A DNA stretch of 19,908 nt from Candidatus Gallibacteroides avistercoris (GCA_018714665.1 DVNA01000198.1:1-19908); one strand, 5' to 3'; shown: positions 1-7,968, numbered from the stretch's first letter. Notes: generated by a model not told the origin, from the letters alone. Translations and numbers: made by a program.

Positions 1-1943
1 GCGCTCACCTGATTTTCGGCTGCAAACGGCACCAATCCGCACAAAGCAGGTTCGTCTCCAATTCCGGTGATTCTGCGGGTATTAAATGTTACGTATTTAG
101 CTGTATCAATAGCCGAGTTCATTGCTTGTGCATAGGCATCCATCGTGGAGAGATTCTTGGCTTTTAAATCATCCATGATCATTTGCGATTTTTTCTCAGC
201 CAGCAATTCGCTTTTTAAAGCCGGTTCGACCTGTTCCAACGAAGCATATCCTCGGGGATATACTTCGGTTACTGCGGCCGCAATAAATTTATTGTCAATT
301 TCAAAGATTTCAGAGATAGAACCTTTCTTGTTATTAAATGCCCATTTGATCACCTGACGGGCATCCTGAATCGGGCCTAATGAATAGTCTCCGGGGGTCA
401 GGGTAGCATCCGTAAACATATGATACCCTTTTTCCTGAGCATTAGTCTCGAATTTTTCGACATCGGTGCTATTGGCCAAACATTGATTTACCTCATTATA
501 CAAGGTGTTGAACGTTTCGTTACTGGGAAGCACATTCATCACGAAGGTAGCCACATTGGCTTTGGGTACGTTTTTGGTACGTCCTGTTACCTGAATGATT
601 TGAATAACATAATCGGAACGAACGGTAAAATAGGTTCCCTCTTTGGCCGAGAAGCAGGCATTCTTAAATTCTTGCCCGATACCGTTCAAAGCGGCCACTT
701 CGGTAAACCAACCCAAATCGCCTCCATTTGCGGCGGTGGATTGATCGACTGAAAACTCTTGTGCCAACGCTGCAAAGTCGCCTCCTTTGTTCAATACATT
801 GATCAAACTGTCTGCCAATGCCAACGCTTTGGCTTCATCCTGCAACGGGAGTGCGATATGACGGGCCTTAACGGAGTCGGGGGCCATGGTTGTTCCCATC
901 AAACGGTACATCTTATAAGAGTCGTCTTCCAGGAACGGACCTTTTACATCGTTTACCTTGGCAGATTTGACGAAACTCAATACCTCTGCCGGCAGATCGC
1001 TCTCTGCTACATAGGCATCCAGATAGGGTTGGTCGGAATTGAGGTTTACCAGGTCTGCCACATCGGTAGTGGTAGAAAATTCTTCTTTGAGTTCCGTTAT
1101 TTTCTCTTCTGTCAGTTTATAATCCTCTGCACTCGGATTGATATCGACTACAAAATATTTGATATTCCGAGTTTCGTCTTGCTTGAAGAGTTCTTTCCGG
1201 CTATTGTACAATTTTTGCAACGCAGCGGGTTCTATCGTAACCGATGAATCGGGAATGGAACTGTACGGCTGTACGGCATACAAGAAATCAACGCTCTCTT
1301 TACCTGCTTCGTAAGCAGATTGCAGGTCAAGTTTGTTAGGCATGATGGCTTTCACCAGCAATCCATTGTATTTATCGATCAATCGTTGTTGCTTGATGCT
1401 TTTTTCCAGATACAGCCAGAAATTTTTATACATCATCAGTTGTTCTGCCTGTGCTCCGCCCAGAGCTCCCTCTTCGATAGAAAGGATATTTTGCAGGAAA
1501 CCTAAAAGCATTGATTTGTCAAACTGCCCGGTTTGCGGATTCCGGAACAGTTGTTGAATCATCGGAGAGATATTGTCTCCCTGCAATATATCAGCCAGCT
1601 CTTCGGAGGAGACGGTCATCCCTATTTTTTGGGTAGCATCGTCTATCAAAATTTCGTTAATAAGACTCTCATAAGCATTCTGATTGATTTGTATGGACAT
1701 TTCGTTGGACAACGCACTCTGACCGGTTTGCAATTTCATCGCTTCGGTAATCTCATCAACACGTTCCTGGTATTGTCCGGTAGAAATTCTTTCTCCATTT
1801 ACTTCTGCCACTTTATCTGCCGACATTCTAAACAATGTCTGCCCTGAATTCAAAAGGTCTCCCATAATGAACGCCAACAGAGCAAACCCTATCACTACGG
1901 CCAAAAGTCCGGCTCTTTTTCTGATTTTCTCTAACGTAGCCAT
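1..1943 (-). CDS. PpiD/SurA-type periplasmic peptidyl-prolyl isomerase (3' end cut by window edge)
   Basis: An uninterrupted frame runs from the ATG at 1943 to the left edge, giving 647 residues with no stop, so the C-terminus lies outside the window. The start MATLEKIRKRAG is followed by one hydrophobic helix (about residues 12-30), as in PpiD: a short cytoplasmic tail, a membrane anchor and a large periplasmic body. A SurA N-terminal-type region follows (about 35-250). A parvulin rotamase domain spans about 355-452; it opens with KARHIAL (His362) and contains the NGGDLGWF motif. Family members help fold outer-membrane proteins in the periplasm, catalysing cis-trans isomerisation of X-Pro bonds. 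It is the last visible gene of the minus-strand envelope cluster, 108 nt beyond the CorC-like gene. Bacteroidales homologues are usually a little over 700 residues, so perhaps 60-70 are missing. Whether it acts more like PpiD or SurA cannot be told from sequence. Confidence 0.93.
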   Translation of the reverse strand, partial: MATLEKIRKRAGLLAVVIGFALLAFIMGDLLNSGQTLFRMSADKVAEVNGERISTGQYQERVDEITEAMKLQTGQSALSNEMSIQINQNAYESLINEILIDDATQKIGMTVSSEELADILQGDNISPMIQQLFRNPQTGQFDKSMLLGFLQNILSIEEGALGGAQAEQLMMYKNFWLYLEKSIKQQRLIDKYNGLLVKAIMPNKLDLQSAYEAGKESVDFLYAVQPYSSIPDSSVTIEPAALQKLYNSRKELFKQDETRNIKYFVVDINPSAEDYKLTEEKITELKEEFSTTTDVADLVNLNSDQPYLDAYVAESDLPAEVLSFVKSAKVNDVKGPFLEDDSYKMYRLMGTTMAPDSVKARHIALPLQDEAKALALADSLINVLNKGGDFAALAQEFSVDQSTAANGGDLGWFTEVAALNGIGQEFKNACFSAKEGTYFTVRSDYVIQIIQVTGRTKNVPKANVATFVMNVLPSNETFNTLYNEVNQCLANSTDVEKFETNAQEKGYHMFTDATLTPGDYSLGPIQDARQVIKWAFNNKKGSISEIFEIDNKFIAAAVTEVYPRGYASLEQVEPALKSELLAEKKSQMIMDDLKAKNLSTMDAYAQAMNSAIDTAKYVTFNTRRITGIGDEPALCGLVPFAAENQVS

Positions 1944-2002
1944 TTATTATTTTGTTTTTTTTAGTTTTATATTCTACATTTACATTTCTTGCAATAAGCG
2001 CA

Positions 2003-2010
2003 CGAAGATA
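2003..2010 (-). promoter_or_regulatory. Possible weak -7 promoter element for the prolyl isomerase gene
   Basis: On the minus strand this reads TATCTTCG, one mismatch from the Bacteroidales -7 consensus TAnnTTTG. It lies about 60 nt upstream of the isomerase ATG inside the only sizeable gap of the left cluster (1944-2051). No clear -33 TTTG is seen. The gap is otherwise AT-rich with no other feature. This is a tentative call. Confidence 0.25.
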
Positions 2011-2051
2011 CGAATTTGTATTTACATTACGGCCATTGTTGGAAAATTTTT

Positions 2052-3317
2052 CTACATTTTATCTATTTTCATCCGTACCAACTCGATTCTGTTGGTACTT
2101 CGCTTTATTATTTTAATGGTATAATCTCCTATTCGCACGGTTTCTCCTGCACCCGGTATGGACTGGCAGTGGTACAGGATATACCCGGCAATAGTGAGGT
2201 ATTCGTCATTTTCGGGTATGCCGAGGTGAAACATTTCGTTTGCTTTTTCTATTTCCAGGCGTCCGGAAAACAGATATTCGTTTTCAGACACACGCCGGGC
2301 CGTATAGTGTTGGGTATCGTGTTCGTCTTCGATTTCTCCGAAAATCTCCTCAACCAAATCTTCCAACGTTACGATTCCGGCAGTACCTCCAAACTCATCG
2401 ACCACAACGGCCATACTTCTTTTACCGTGCATGAGTGTTTTCATCAATTTATGCGCCGGCATGGTTTCGGGGACAATAGAGATGGGTATAATCCGTTTTT
2501 TCCAGTTGTCTGGATGGATAAACATCTCCGAAGAGTGTATATACCCCAGAATATTATCTATCTGATGTCTATACATCAATATTTTGGAGCGACCCGTTTC
2601 TATAAATTGTGCGATCAGACTCTGTTTGTCAACAGTTTCGATGTCCATTGCCACGATTTCTGAACGAGGAATCATACAGTCCCGAACTTTTACGTTGGAA
2701 AAATCCAATACGTTTTGGAACATTTTCACCTCGGGTTCCACCGCTGTATTTTCCGGCACAGTATTGAGTCGTTGGCGAATAAAGAAATCCAAGTCTATTT
2801 TGCTAACCGGTGTATCGTCTCCTGCATTCTCTTTTTTTATGCCCAGAATGCGCAAAAGAGCCCGTTGCAACAGGATTAATATTTTTGATATGGGATACAA
2901 CACCAGATAGAAAATAAATATGGGAACAGAAAAAAAACGCAACAAGAAATTGGGTTGAAGGCGAAACAGATTCTTGGATAGATATTCGGCTGTAAACAGC
3001 ATAATCAGGAAAGAGAGCATAATTTGACCCGACACGATGAACGTATCGTTTGCATACAAATGACTAAGGAGCGGTTCCAGGGCCCGGGCCATTCCTATGC
3101 CATAAACGACCAACGCAATAACACTGCCCACACTCATGGTGAAAACGAATTGTTGTTGGTGCCGAAAAAATTTTTCCAATATCGAACGGATCATACGATT
3201 GTTTTTTCTATCCAACTCCAACCGAACTCTTCCGGCTGATACAAAGGCAATCTCTACACCCGAAAAGAATGCAAAAAAAAGAAGCGATATCAATATTAAC
3301 AAGAGGGTTGGGTCCAT
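2052..3317 (-). CDS. DUF21/CBS/CorC_HlyC-type membrane protein (CNNM/CorC family, GldE-like)
   Basis: This 421-residue protein has the full CorC/CNNM layout. Residues 1-190 are a DUF21-type membrane domain with hydrophobic segments near 3-20, 59-78, 96-112 and 130-150, and it includes FFSGVEIAF (S19, E22) and a divergent E111xxxK115 motif. Two CBS domains follow, about 210-265 (VRDCMIPRSE) and 275-330 (VVVDEFGGTAGIVTLEDLVE). A C-terminal transporter-associated CorC_HlyC domain covers about 345-417. Family members are linked to Mg2+ export or homeostasis, with the CBS pair sensing nucleotide. In Bacteroidota the same architecture is often annotated 'hemolysin' or GldE. The gene starts 8 nt after the lptC stop, so the two are almost certainly co-transcribed. 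Hemolytic activity should not be assumed; ion transport is the better inference but is not shown here. Confidence 0.93.
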   Translation of the reverse strand: MDPTLLLILISLLFFAFFSGVEIAFVSAGRVRLELDRKNNRMIRSILEKFFRHQQQFVFTMSVGSVIALVVYGIGMARALEPLLSHLYANDTFIVSGQIMLSFLIMLFTAEYLSKNLFRLQPNFLLRFFSVPIFIFYLVLYPISKILILLQRALLRILGIKKENAGDDTPVSKIDLDFFIRQRLNTVPENTAVEPEVKMFQNVLDFSNVKVRDCMIPRSEIVAMDIETVDKQSLIAQFIETGRSKILMYRHQIDNILGYIHSSEMFIHPDNWKKRIIPISIVPETMPAHKLMKTLMHGKRSMAVVVDEFGGTAGIVTLEDLVEEIFGEIEDEHDTQHYTARRVSENEYLFSGRLEIEKANEMFHLGIPENDEYLTIAGYILYHCQSIPGAGETVRIGDYTIKIIKRSTNRIELVRMKIDKM

Positions 3318-3325
3318 GTGGTATT

Positions 3326-4018
3326 TTATTCGGATTTTACGGTATCTACGCGTTCAACAGAATCTACACGCAATGAATCGGATTGTGCCGCCAACAATGA
3401 ATCGGATGCGACTTTTTTCTGGAACGATATATACCCGGCGTCTCCGTCAATCATTTCCCGGAAAATAAAATTTTCCATCCGCTCATCCGAATCAAAGCCT
3501 TTACCACTCTCCATAAAGGTACCGTCTTCGTCTTCTACCAGAACATCTACTTCCGAATATATTTTCTTTTTTATCCGATCCCAGAAAAGTCGCTGAGTAA
3601 ACAGACGACGGCCATTCAAATTCTTTACCTCTACGTTTCCTGCCAGCTCCCACAAATCTTTGTTTTTATAGAACCACGCCGTATCGCATTGCACATAGGC
3701 TTCGGCTTGCAACAATGAATCGAATTTTTCCACATACAATCCTTCGGGAAAAAGCCAATACGGATCACGGGATTTTTCGTACATCAGCCACTCTTTGGCA
3801 ATCATACGGTAACGGGGAACTCCTGAATCGGAATAAAGCGAGTTGACATCGAGCGTCTTTATGGTGGGAATCTCGGTCTCGTCGGAAAATGCACTGACTA
3901 CCTCTTTTTTCTCTCCCGAACAGGAAGATACAAAGATGACAACGATAAACAATATCGCTGTAATGTATGTTGAAAGATTTTCTGTATATCGTGTATGTAG
4001 AACCGATTTTTTTTGCAT
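3326..4018 (-). CDS. lptC: LptC, LPS export periplasmic bridge protein
   Basis: This 230-residue protein opens with a 32-residue export signal whose hydrophobic core (about 19-30) ends in V-S-S-C33, a plausible lipobox. Mature residues about 45-185 match the LptC/OstA-type beta-jellyroll fold, for example WLFPEGLYVEKFD, ADTAWFY-like spacing and LWELAGNVEVKNLNG (the 'G-x-V' repeat typical of the family). LptC takes lipopolysaccharide from the LptBFG transporter and passes it to LptA across the periplasm. The C-terminal 25 residues are a Ser/Asp/Val-rich tail (SDSL, SDSL, DSV, DTV) outside the domain. The stop is 8 nt before the CorC-like start and the gene begins 47 nt after the TPR gene stop, so it belongs to the same transcript. 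E. coli LptC is held by a transmembrane helix; a lipid anchor is inferred here from the lipobox. Confidence 0.88.
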   Translation of the reverse strand: MQKKSVLHTRYTENLSTYITAILFIVVIFVSSCSGEKKEVVSAFSDETEIPTIKTLDVNSLYSDSGVPRYRMIAKEWLMYEKSRDPYWLFPEGLYVEKFDSLLQAEAYVQCDTAWFYKNKDLWELAGNVEVKNLNGRRLFTQRLFWDRIKKKIYSEVDVLVEDEDGTFMESGKGFDSDERMENFIFREMIDGDAGYISFQKKVASDSLLAAQSDSLRVDSVERVDTVKSE

Positions 4019-4065
4019 AAAAGAACAACGTTAGACGCCTTGAAACGGAAAATATCCCGACAATA

Positions 4066-5433
4066 TCAACGCACAACGGTTTTTTCCTGAATCCAACCTC
4101 CGATTGTTATGGTTTTTCCTTTCCCCAAGTCCATGTGCATAAATATATCTTTTTCCGACGGGAACTTTCCGGAATAATTATTGATAAGGGAATCTGCCTC
4201 TTCGGTCACAGACTCATCCATCTCCTTGGCTTTTTCCAGTTTATCAACCGCCAGATAATAAACCGTTTGTTGCAATACGGCATCTTCGGGATAAATATTG
4301 TGTGCATCATCTACATATATCTTGGCCAACAAAATGTACGAATTTCCGTAATGCGGGTTTTCAGCAATTGCCTTCATCAAAATTTTGCGTGCATTGATGT
4401 AATCATGCTGTACTGCATATATGGCGGCAATTCTATACAGGTATTCTGCCCGCTGTTTGATGTAGGCTGTATCTACCATATCATATGCTTTTTCGTATAA
4501 AGAAATAGCTTCCGAGTAATTGTTTTCTTTATAGGCTTTCAACGCTCTCTTTGAGAACGATTCGGCCGAAGGAATCAAGGCCGACAAATAATCTACGGCA
4601 TTTTGATAAACCGGCAATTCCTGTTGCTTGATGGCTTGCAACAAACTGATTGTCTTTTTCAGAAAAGCGGTATCCTGTTTATGAATTTCTACCTGGGCAG
4701 ACAACATCTGTTGGACGGTATCGCTACTGGCTACGCCGGACGAGAGATAGACATAGGCCAATATATCCTGAATTTGCTTGATGTATTGAGCATTGGTCCC
4801 GTCTGTGGCACGAGCCAGAGCTTCATCCAAATAATCGCAAGAGAGCTGATAATTGTACTTAAACTCTTCGGCTGTTATTACCGTATCTTCTTTCATCAGC
4901 CGATTGCTTATCTGAACAAAATAGGACAAGATATCGGGAGAGGAGGCCTCTTTCTGTCCGTATACAGACTCTTTCAACCAGCCATAAACCATACGGGCAT
5001 CGATTTCTTCTTTCCGATAAAATATGTAATCGCGCGATTTGTTTCCCAATATCCAGGAGGTAGGGAACCGTTCATCGTCTCCAAAATACTTGATTCTATT
5101 GTCATAGACCTCCATCAAGCGGTCTATCAACGCATCTCTTTTTGCCGGATCTTTCTCTTCTTCAATCTGTTTTTTTATAATCTCTACACCATACAGATAA
5201 ATATTCCGCGAAGAGGCTGGACACTCGGCATATACCTTCTCCCAGAATTCTGCCGCTTCTTTAAAGGCTCCGTTTTTTGCATACGTGGAGAACATCCTCA
5301 GATTTTCGACACAAGTTACACTATCCTCTCCTAACCCGAAAGGGGTACCGGATTCTATGCCTTTTTGTGCTTTTGCCGGAAACAGCAAAAAAAGGGCAAA
5401 GATCGGGACAAGCAACACTTGCAAAAACTTCAT
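4066..5433 (-). CDS. Secreted periplasmic TPR-repeat protein, function unknown
   Basis: This 455-residue protein has a clear Sec signal (hydrophobic core 4-19, likely signal peptidase I cleavage after AKA22, leaving Gln23). The mature part is almost all helical. TPR-like units are clearest near residues 295-390 (RALKAYKENNYSEAISLYEKA, split here only as a description of W/Y-A-x-A spacing, and AEYLYRIAAIYAVQHDYINA). The N-terminal half carries weaker repeats around FKEAAEFWEKVY. The last 30 residues hold a conserved-looking tail, FPSEKDIFMHMDLGKGK followed by IGGWIQEKTVVR, seen in Bacteroidota TPR proteins of this type. It lies 22 nt after the barrel gene and 47 nt before lptC. TPR scaffolds mediate protein-protein contacts, so a periplasmic partner role for the neighbouring barrel or Lpt machinery is inferred, not shown. 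Confidence 0.85.
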   Translation of the reverse strand: MKFLQVLLVPIFALFLLFPAKAQKGIESGTPFGLGEDSVTCVENLRMFSTYAKNGAFKEAAEFWEKVYAECPASSRNIYLYGVEIIKKQIEEEKDPAKRDALIDRLMEVYDNRIKYFGDDERFPTSWILGNKSRDYIFYRKEEIDARMVYGWLKESVYGQKEASSPDILSYFVQISNRLMKEDTVITAEEFKYNYQLSCDYLDEALARATDGTNAQYIKQIQDILAYVYLSSGVASSDTVQQMLSAQVEIHKQDTAFLKKTISLLQAIKQQELPVYQNAVDYLSALIPSAESFSKRALKAYKENNYSEAISLYEKAYDMVDTAYIKQRAEYLYRIAAIYAVQHDYINARKILMKAIAENPHYGNSYILLAKIYVDDAHNIYPEDAVLQQTVYYLAVDKLEKAKEMDESVTEEADSLINNYSGKFPSEKDIFMHMDLGKGKTITIGGWIQEKTVVR

Positions 5434-5455
5434 CTCTTATTTTATACTTTGACGT

Positions 5456-6709
5456 TTATTCCAATTTCGATTTAAAGAACCACATTTCATTGAATGTCAA
5501 GCTAAACGACACCCGGAAATAATCTTCTTTTACAAAATACTTGACCGTGGGCTCCTGACGGACGTATTCAAGTGCCACGTTTACAATCGACTTGTCGTTC
5601 CGCAATGGGAATCCCAAACCACAAGAGACTCCGTATTCGTTCAACTTGCTCTCTTGTACCTTTTCATACGAACGGTTATAGAATGCACCCGCCCGATAAC
5701 GAATCTTATTCCAATATTTTCGGGAGTATATGTCGGGAATCCATTCACCGCCAACGGCAATTTTAAAACGATTACTCAAAGAATCCGTTTGGTTGGCAAA
5801 CTTTACATCCGCCCAATTCTGGTAGGTTACATCCAACCCTACCGTCAAATTCCGATCGCGGGCATAGGCAATCCCAATACCGAATGAGTTGGGCAATTCA
5901 TATGCATTTTTTAATCCCACCCGGCTAACGGTATCTATTTCGGCATCCGAGGTAGAACCACTTGTGTATACGGCTTTTTGGGTGGTTATGTGCCCCAAAA
6001 GGGTTTTCTTGGGAGAGAAAGTGGCCCCTATGGTCAGGCTCTCCTTTTTATTCAACTGATAGGTATATTGTGCGCCAAAAAGCATCCGGAAATCTTTTAC
6101 CCGCACTTTCTGATCGAATCTCGAATCTTGGGCATAATAGCTGTTGGGCATATAGACCTCATCGGCATAGGTAATATTGCCGAACAGGTAATTGAAATTA
6201 ACCCCTACCGACAATCCTTTGTAAACATTGGCCCCCACCGCGATATAGGCTTCTGACAGACCGCCCTCACCGGAATGGTAAAGAATCGTATCGTTTATAT
6301 TTTGCCCGTAATCATATCCCACAAAGGAGAACGGTATCAATCCTGCACTAATGGCCATCCATTCCGTAACGGGAAATTGGAGGACAACGTAGTCAAGTCC
6401 GCCATTAAAATTGGAACCGCGGTTGACTCCTTCGGTAAATTTGGAGTTCTGGATATTGGCCCCTATATCGAAAAGAAATGTCAATGAATCCATCGCGGCA
6501 TAAGAGGCCGGATTCATTACGTTTATCTGCTGGCTGTTCCGCAATCCGTACCCGATACCGCCCATACCACGGCTCATACCGATGGAATTATCTGCCAATT
6601 TTCCGTAACCGTAACGCGAGTACGGTGATTTTGTATTGCTTTGTGCTATGCACACGGCTCCTAAACAAAGCCAAATGGCACAGAGTATCAATCCTTTATT
6701 TTTCAACAT
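5456..6709 (-). CDS. Outer-membrane beta-barrel, FadL/OmpP1-like
   Basis: This 417-residue protein has a Sec signal (hydrophobic 6-21, likely cleavage after A22). Near the mature N-terminus, MSRGMGGIGYG (45-55) followed by NPASY (66-70) resembles the GMGG...NPA region of FadL/OmpP1/TodX transporters. The rest alternates polar and aromatic residues in barrel-strand fashion (for example YDYGQNINDTILYHSGEGG loops between strands), and the C-terminus is rich in Phe and Trp. FadL-type barrels pass hydrophobic compounds across the outer membrane, but the substrate here is unknown and similarity is limited to the fold and the N-terminal motif. Its ATG lies inside the end of coaX (14-nt overlap in another frame), which suggests translational coupling. 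The following TPR gene is 22 nt away, a possible functional partner. Confidence 0.82.
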   Translation of the reverse strand: MLKNKGLILCAIWLCLGAVCIAQSNTKSPYSRYGYGKLADNSIGMSRGMGGIGYGLRNSQQINVMNPASYAAMDSLTFLFDIGANIQNSKFTEGVNRGSNFNGGLDYVVLQFPVTEWMAISAGLIPFSFVGYDYGQNINDTILYHSGEGGLSEAYIAVGANVYKGLSVGVNFNYLFGNITYADEVYMPNSYYAQDSRFDQKVRVKDFRMLFGAQYTYQLNKKESLTIGATFSPKKTLLGHITTQKAVYTSGSTSDAEIDTVSRVGLKNAYELPNSFGIGIAYARDRNLTVGLDVTYQNWADVKFANQTDSLSNRFKIAVGGEWIPDIYSRKYWNKIRYRAGAFYNRSYEKVQESKLNEYGVSCGLGFPLRNDKSIVNVALEYVRQEPTVKYFVKEDYFRVSFSLTFNEMWFFKSKLE

Positions 6710-7427
6710 TATAACAAAGTATTCGGTTCAAACCCTTTAAAACTAAATTTTTATCTGCAAAGATGGCGCTTTTTAATTTTGTTGACAACAAAAAAGCATC
6801 TCCACCCGTTAAAAAAAATAAAATATCTGGATATATGGCGCTCCAATTTTCCACATACTGTTCTATCTCATACACCAATCCCCATATAACGCCGGCTCGA
6901 ATAGCGGTGGTGGTATCGTATCCGATCTGCGGACAATCGCCTTCGGGTGATACTTGCGGTAATCGGGATGTATAATCGTGCAAAGATTGCAACCGGATGC
7001 GCAGTCCGGGCGAGATATTTCCTCCCAGGAAGGTGTTATTTTCCAACAAATCATACGTAACTGCGGTTCCTGCATCTATAACCGAAACCGTGCGGCCGGG
7101 AGCCTGGACAGAAGCTCCTATGATGCCGGCAATACGGTCGCGCCCCAACGTCCGAGGTGTTTTATATCCTATCTGCACCGGAACAGGCGTATCTGCGTCA
7201 AAAACACAAAGGTGCTTTACCAAACTTCTAAGGAAATCGATCTTTACCCGATCGGCATCTGCGGCTGCTACGGAAGAATAGATCGCTGAATCTACCGGAT
7301 AGGATGTTATGAGAGCCTTTATAGAATCCTCATCCCATTCAGCGAAAGAGTGTACCTCTTCTGGTTGCTGTCCTCGAAAAAGCGCAATCTTTACTGAACT
7401 GTTCCCTTGATCTATTACAACATTCAC
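6696..7427 (-). CDS. coaX: Type III pantothenate kinase (GTG start)
   Basis: CoaX phosphorylates pantothenate with ATP, the first step of coenzyme A synthesis, in the cytoplasm. I place the start at the GTG at 7427-7425, giving 243 residues that begin VNVVIDQGNSSVK and align with the usual M-N-L-V-I-D-x-G-N family start. The upstream ATG at 7532 would add 35 residues unlike the family, and would place a promoter (7446-7453) inside the gene. Visible motifs, in 243-residue numbering: phosphate-binding D6-Q-G-N; G95-R-D-R98 (pantothenate-binding GxDR, Asp97); DAGTAVT (118-124); GGNISPGL (135-142); LTGGD (206-210). GAGAGAGGA lies directly before the GTG. The stop overlaps the barrel gene start by 14 nt. 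It is the first gene of the minus-strand cluster; its link with envelope genes is positional. Confidence 0.93.
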   Translation of the reverse strand: MNVVIDQGNSSVKIALFRGQQPEEVHSFAEWDEDSIKALITSYPVDSAIYSSVAAADADRVKIDFLRSLVKHLCVFDADTPVPVQIGYKTPRTLGRDRIAGIIGASVQAPGRTVSVIDAGTAVTYDLLENNTFLGGNISPGLRIRLQSLHDYTSRLPQVSPEGDCPQIGYDTTTAIRAGVIWGLVYEIEQYVENWSAIYPDILFFLTGGDAFLLSTKLKSAIFADKNLVLKGLNRILCYNVEK

Positions 7428-7445
7428 TCCTCTCTCGATTTTGGG

Positions 7446-7453
7446 CAAAGGTA
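7446..7453 (-). promoter_or_regulatory. -7 promoter element for the coaX operon
   Basis: The minus strand reads TACCTTTG followed by C, an exact match to the Bacteroidales consensus TAnnTTTG. It ends 18 nt before the GTG proposed as the coaX start, so transcription would begin just upstream of that codon. No convincing -33 TTTG is visible at the usual 19-21 nt spacing. Confidence 0.6.
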
Positions 7454-7532
7454 AGAAAATATAAGTATATAACGGTTTGTTCGAAACGGTTTGTATTACT
7501 TTTTTCGAAAAATCAACCATTATTCTCGACAA

Positions 7533-7584
7533 AACCGCAATTTTAAAAGACCAACTATTTTTAGGACATGGCTAATTCGCGGTT
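7533..7584. repeat. Inverted repeat between the divergent coaX and ftsB-like promoters
   Basis: The left arm AACCGCAATT (7533-7542) and the right arm AATTCGCGGTT (7574-7584) are complementary except for one bulged base, and flanking A and T runs extend the pairing. The arms are 31 nt apart. On the plus strand the right arm is followed by a T run (to 7588), and on the minus strand the left arm is followed by TTTG. It could be an operator for the divergent promoters or a weak terminator stem; no gene ends just upstream on either strand. The remaining intergenic DNA (7454-7622) shows nothing else. Confidence 0.4.
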
Positions 7585-7622
7585 TTTTAGTCTTTTGATT
7601 TTTTCATCTGGAAAAGAATATG

Positions 7623-7630
7623 TACGTTTG
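7623..7630 (+). promoter_or_regulatory. -7 promoter element for the ftsB-like gene pair
   Basis: TACGTTTG followed by C matches the Bacteroidales TAnnTTTG -7 consensus and ends 29 nt before the ATG at 7660. A TTTG at 7594-7597 could act as a -33 element, but the 25-nt spacing is longer than the usual 19-21. Confidence 0.55.
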
Positions 7631-7659
7631 CATATCAAAACCTCGACAATCAGAAAAAG

Positions 7660-7962
7660 ATGAAAGAACGGCTTTTCGCATATTGGTCTGCGATACGTAC
7701 AAAGGTCAGCATCTGGCGTTTGTTCGTGGTAGCATTTATCTTTATCATGGTTTTCATCGATAACAACAGTTTGATACAACGTTACGAATACAATAAAAAA
7801 ATCAAAGAACTTCAAAAAGAGATCAAACATTATAACCAGATCATTGAAGAAGGACGTCTCCAACTGGAAGAATTACGTTCAAACGATGATAATCTGGAAA
7901 AATTTGCCCGTGAAAAGTTTTTGATGAAAAAACCCAATGAAGATATTTTTCTTATTGAATAA
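7660..7962 (+). CDS. FtsB/DivIC-type septum formation protein
   Basis: This 100-residue protein has the family layout: a short basic cytoplasmic N-terminus (1-19), one transmembrane helix (about 21-34), a periplasmic coiled coil (about 40-74, IKELQKEIKHYNQIIEEG) and a C-terminal segment NLEKFAREKFLMKKPNEDIF (79-98, with the E-x-F/Y-A-R-E-K pattern of DivIC/FtsB). FtsB/DivIC joins FtsL and FtsQ/DivIB in the divisome and helps switch on septal peptidoglycan synthesis. A consensus -7 element lies just upstream. The stop is 6 nt before the next gene, so the two form a small operon. An antisense frame across this gene codes for nothing recognisable. FtsB and DivIC are hard to separate in Bacteroidota, so I give no symbol. 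Confidence 0.9.
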   Translation: MKERLFAYWSAIRTKVSIWRLFVVAFIFIMVFIDNNSLIQRYEYNKKIKELQKEIKHYNQIIEEGRLQLEELRSNDDNLEKFAREKFLMKKPNEDIFLIE

Positions 7963-7968
7963 TGCGGT

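Noticed and set aside
420..1247. Plus-strand open frames of 110 and 162 residues
   Set aside because: They are antisense to the prolyl isomerase, which has a clear anchor, parvulin domain and unbroken frame; the plus-strand products are Cys/His/Phe-rich with no recognisable domain.
2016..2663. Plus-strand open frame of 215 residues
   Set aside because: Antisense to the CBS/CorC domains of the membrane protein; no start signal or domain pattern.
4603..5334. Plus-strand open frame of 243 residues
   Set aside because: Long, but wholly antisense to the TPR gene and of shadow-type composition.
7561..7863. Minus-strand 100-residue frame opposite the ftsB-like gene
   Set aside because: It mirrors the FtsB/DivIC coding sequence, which has clear family features and a promoter; the minus-strand frame has neither.
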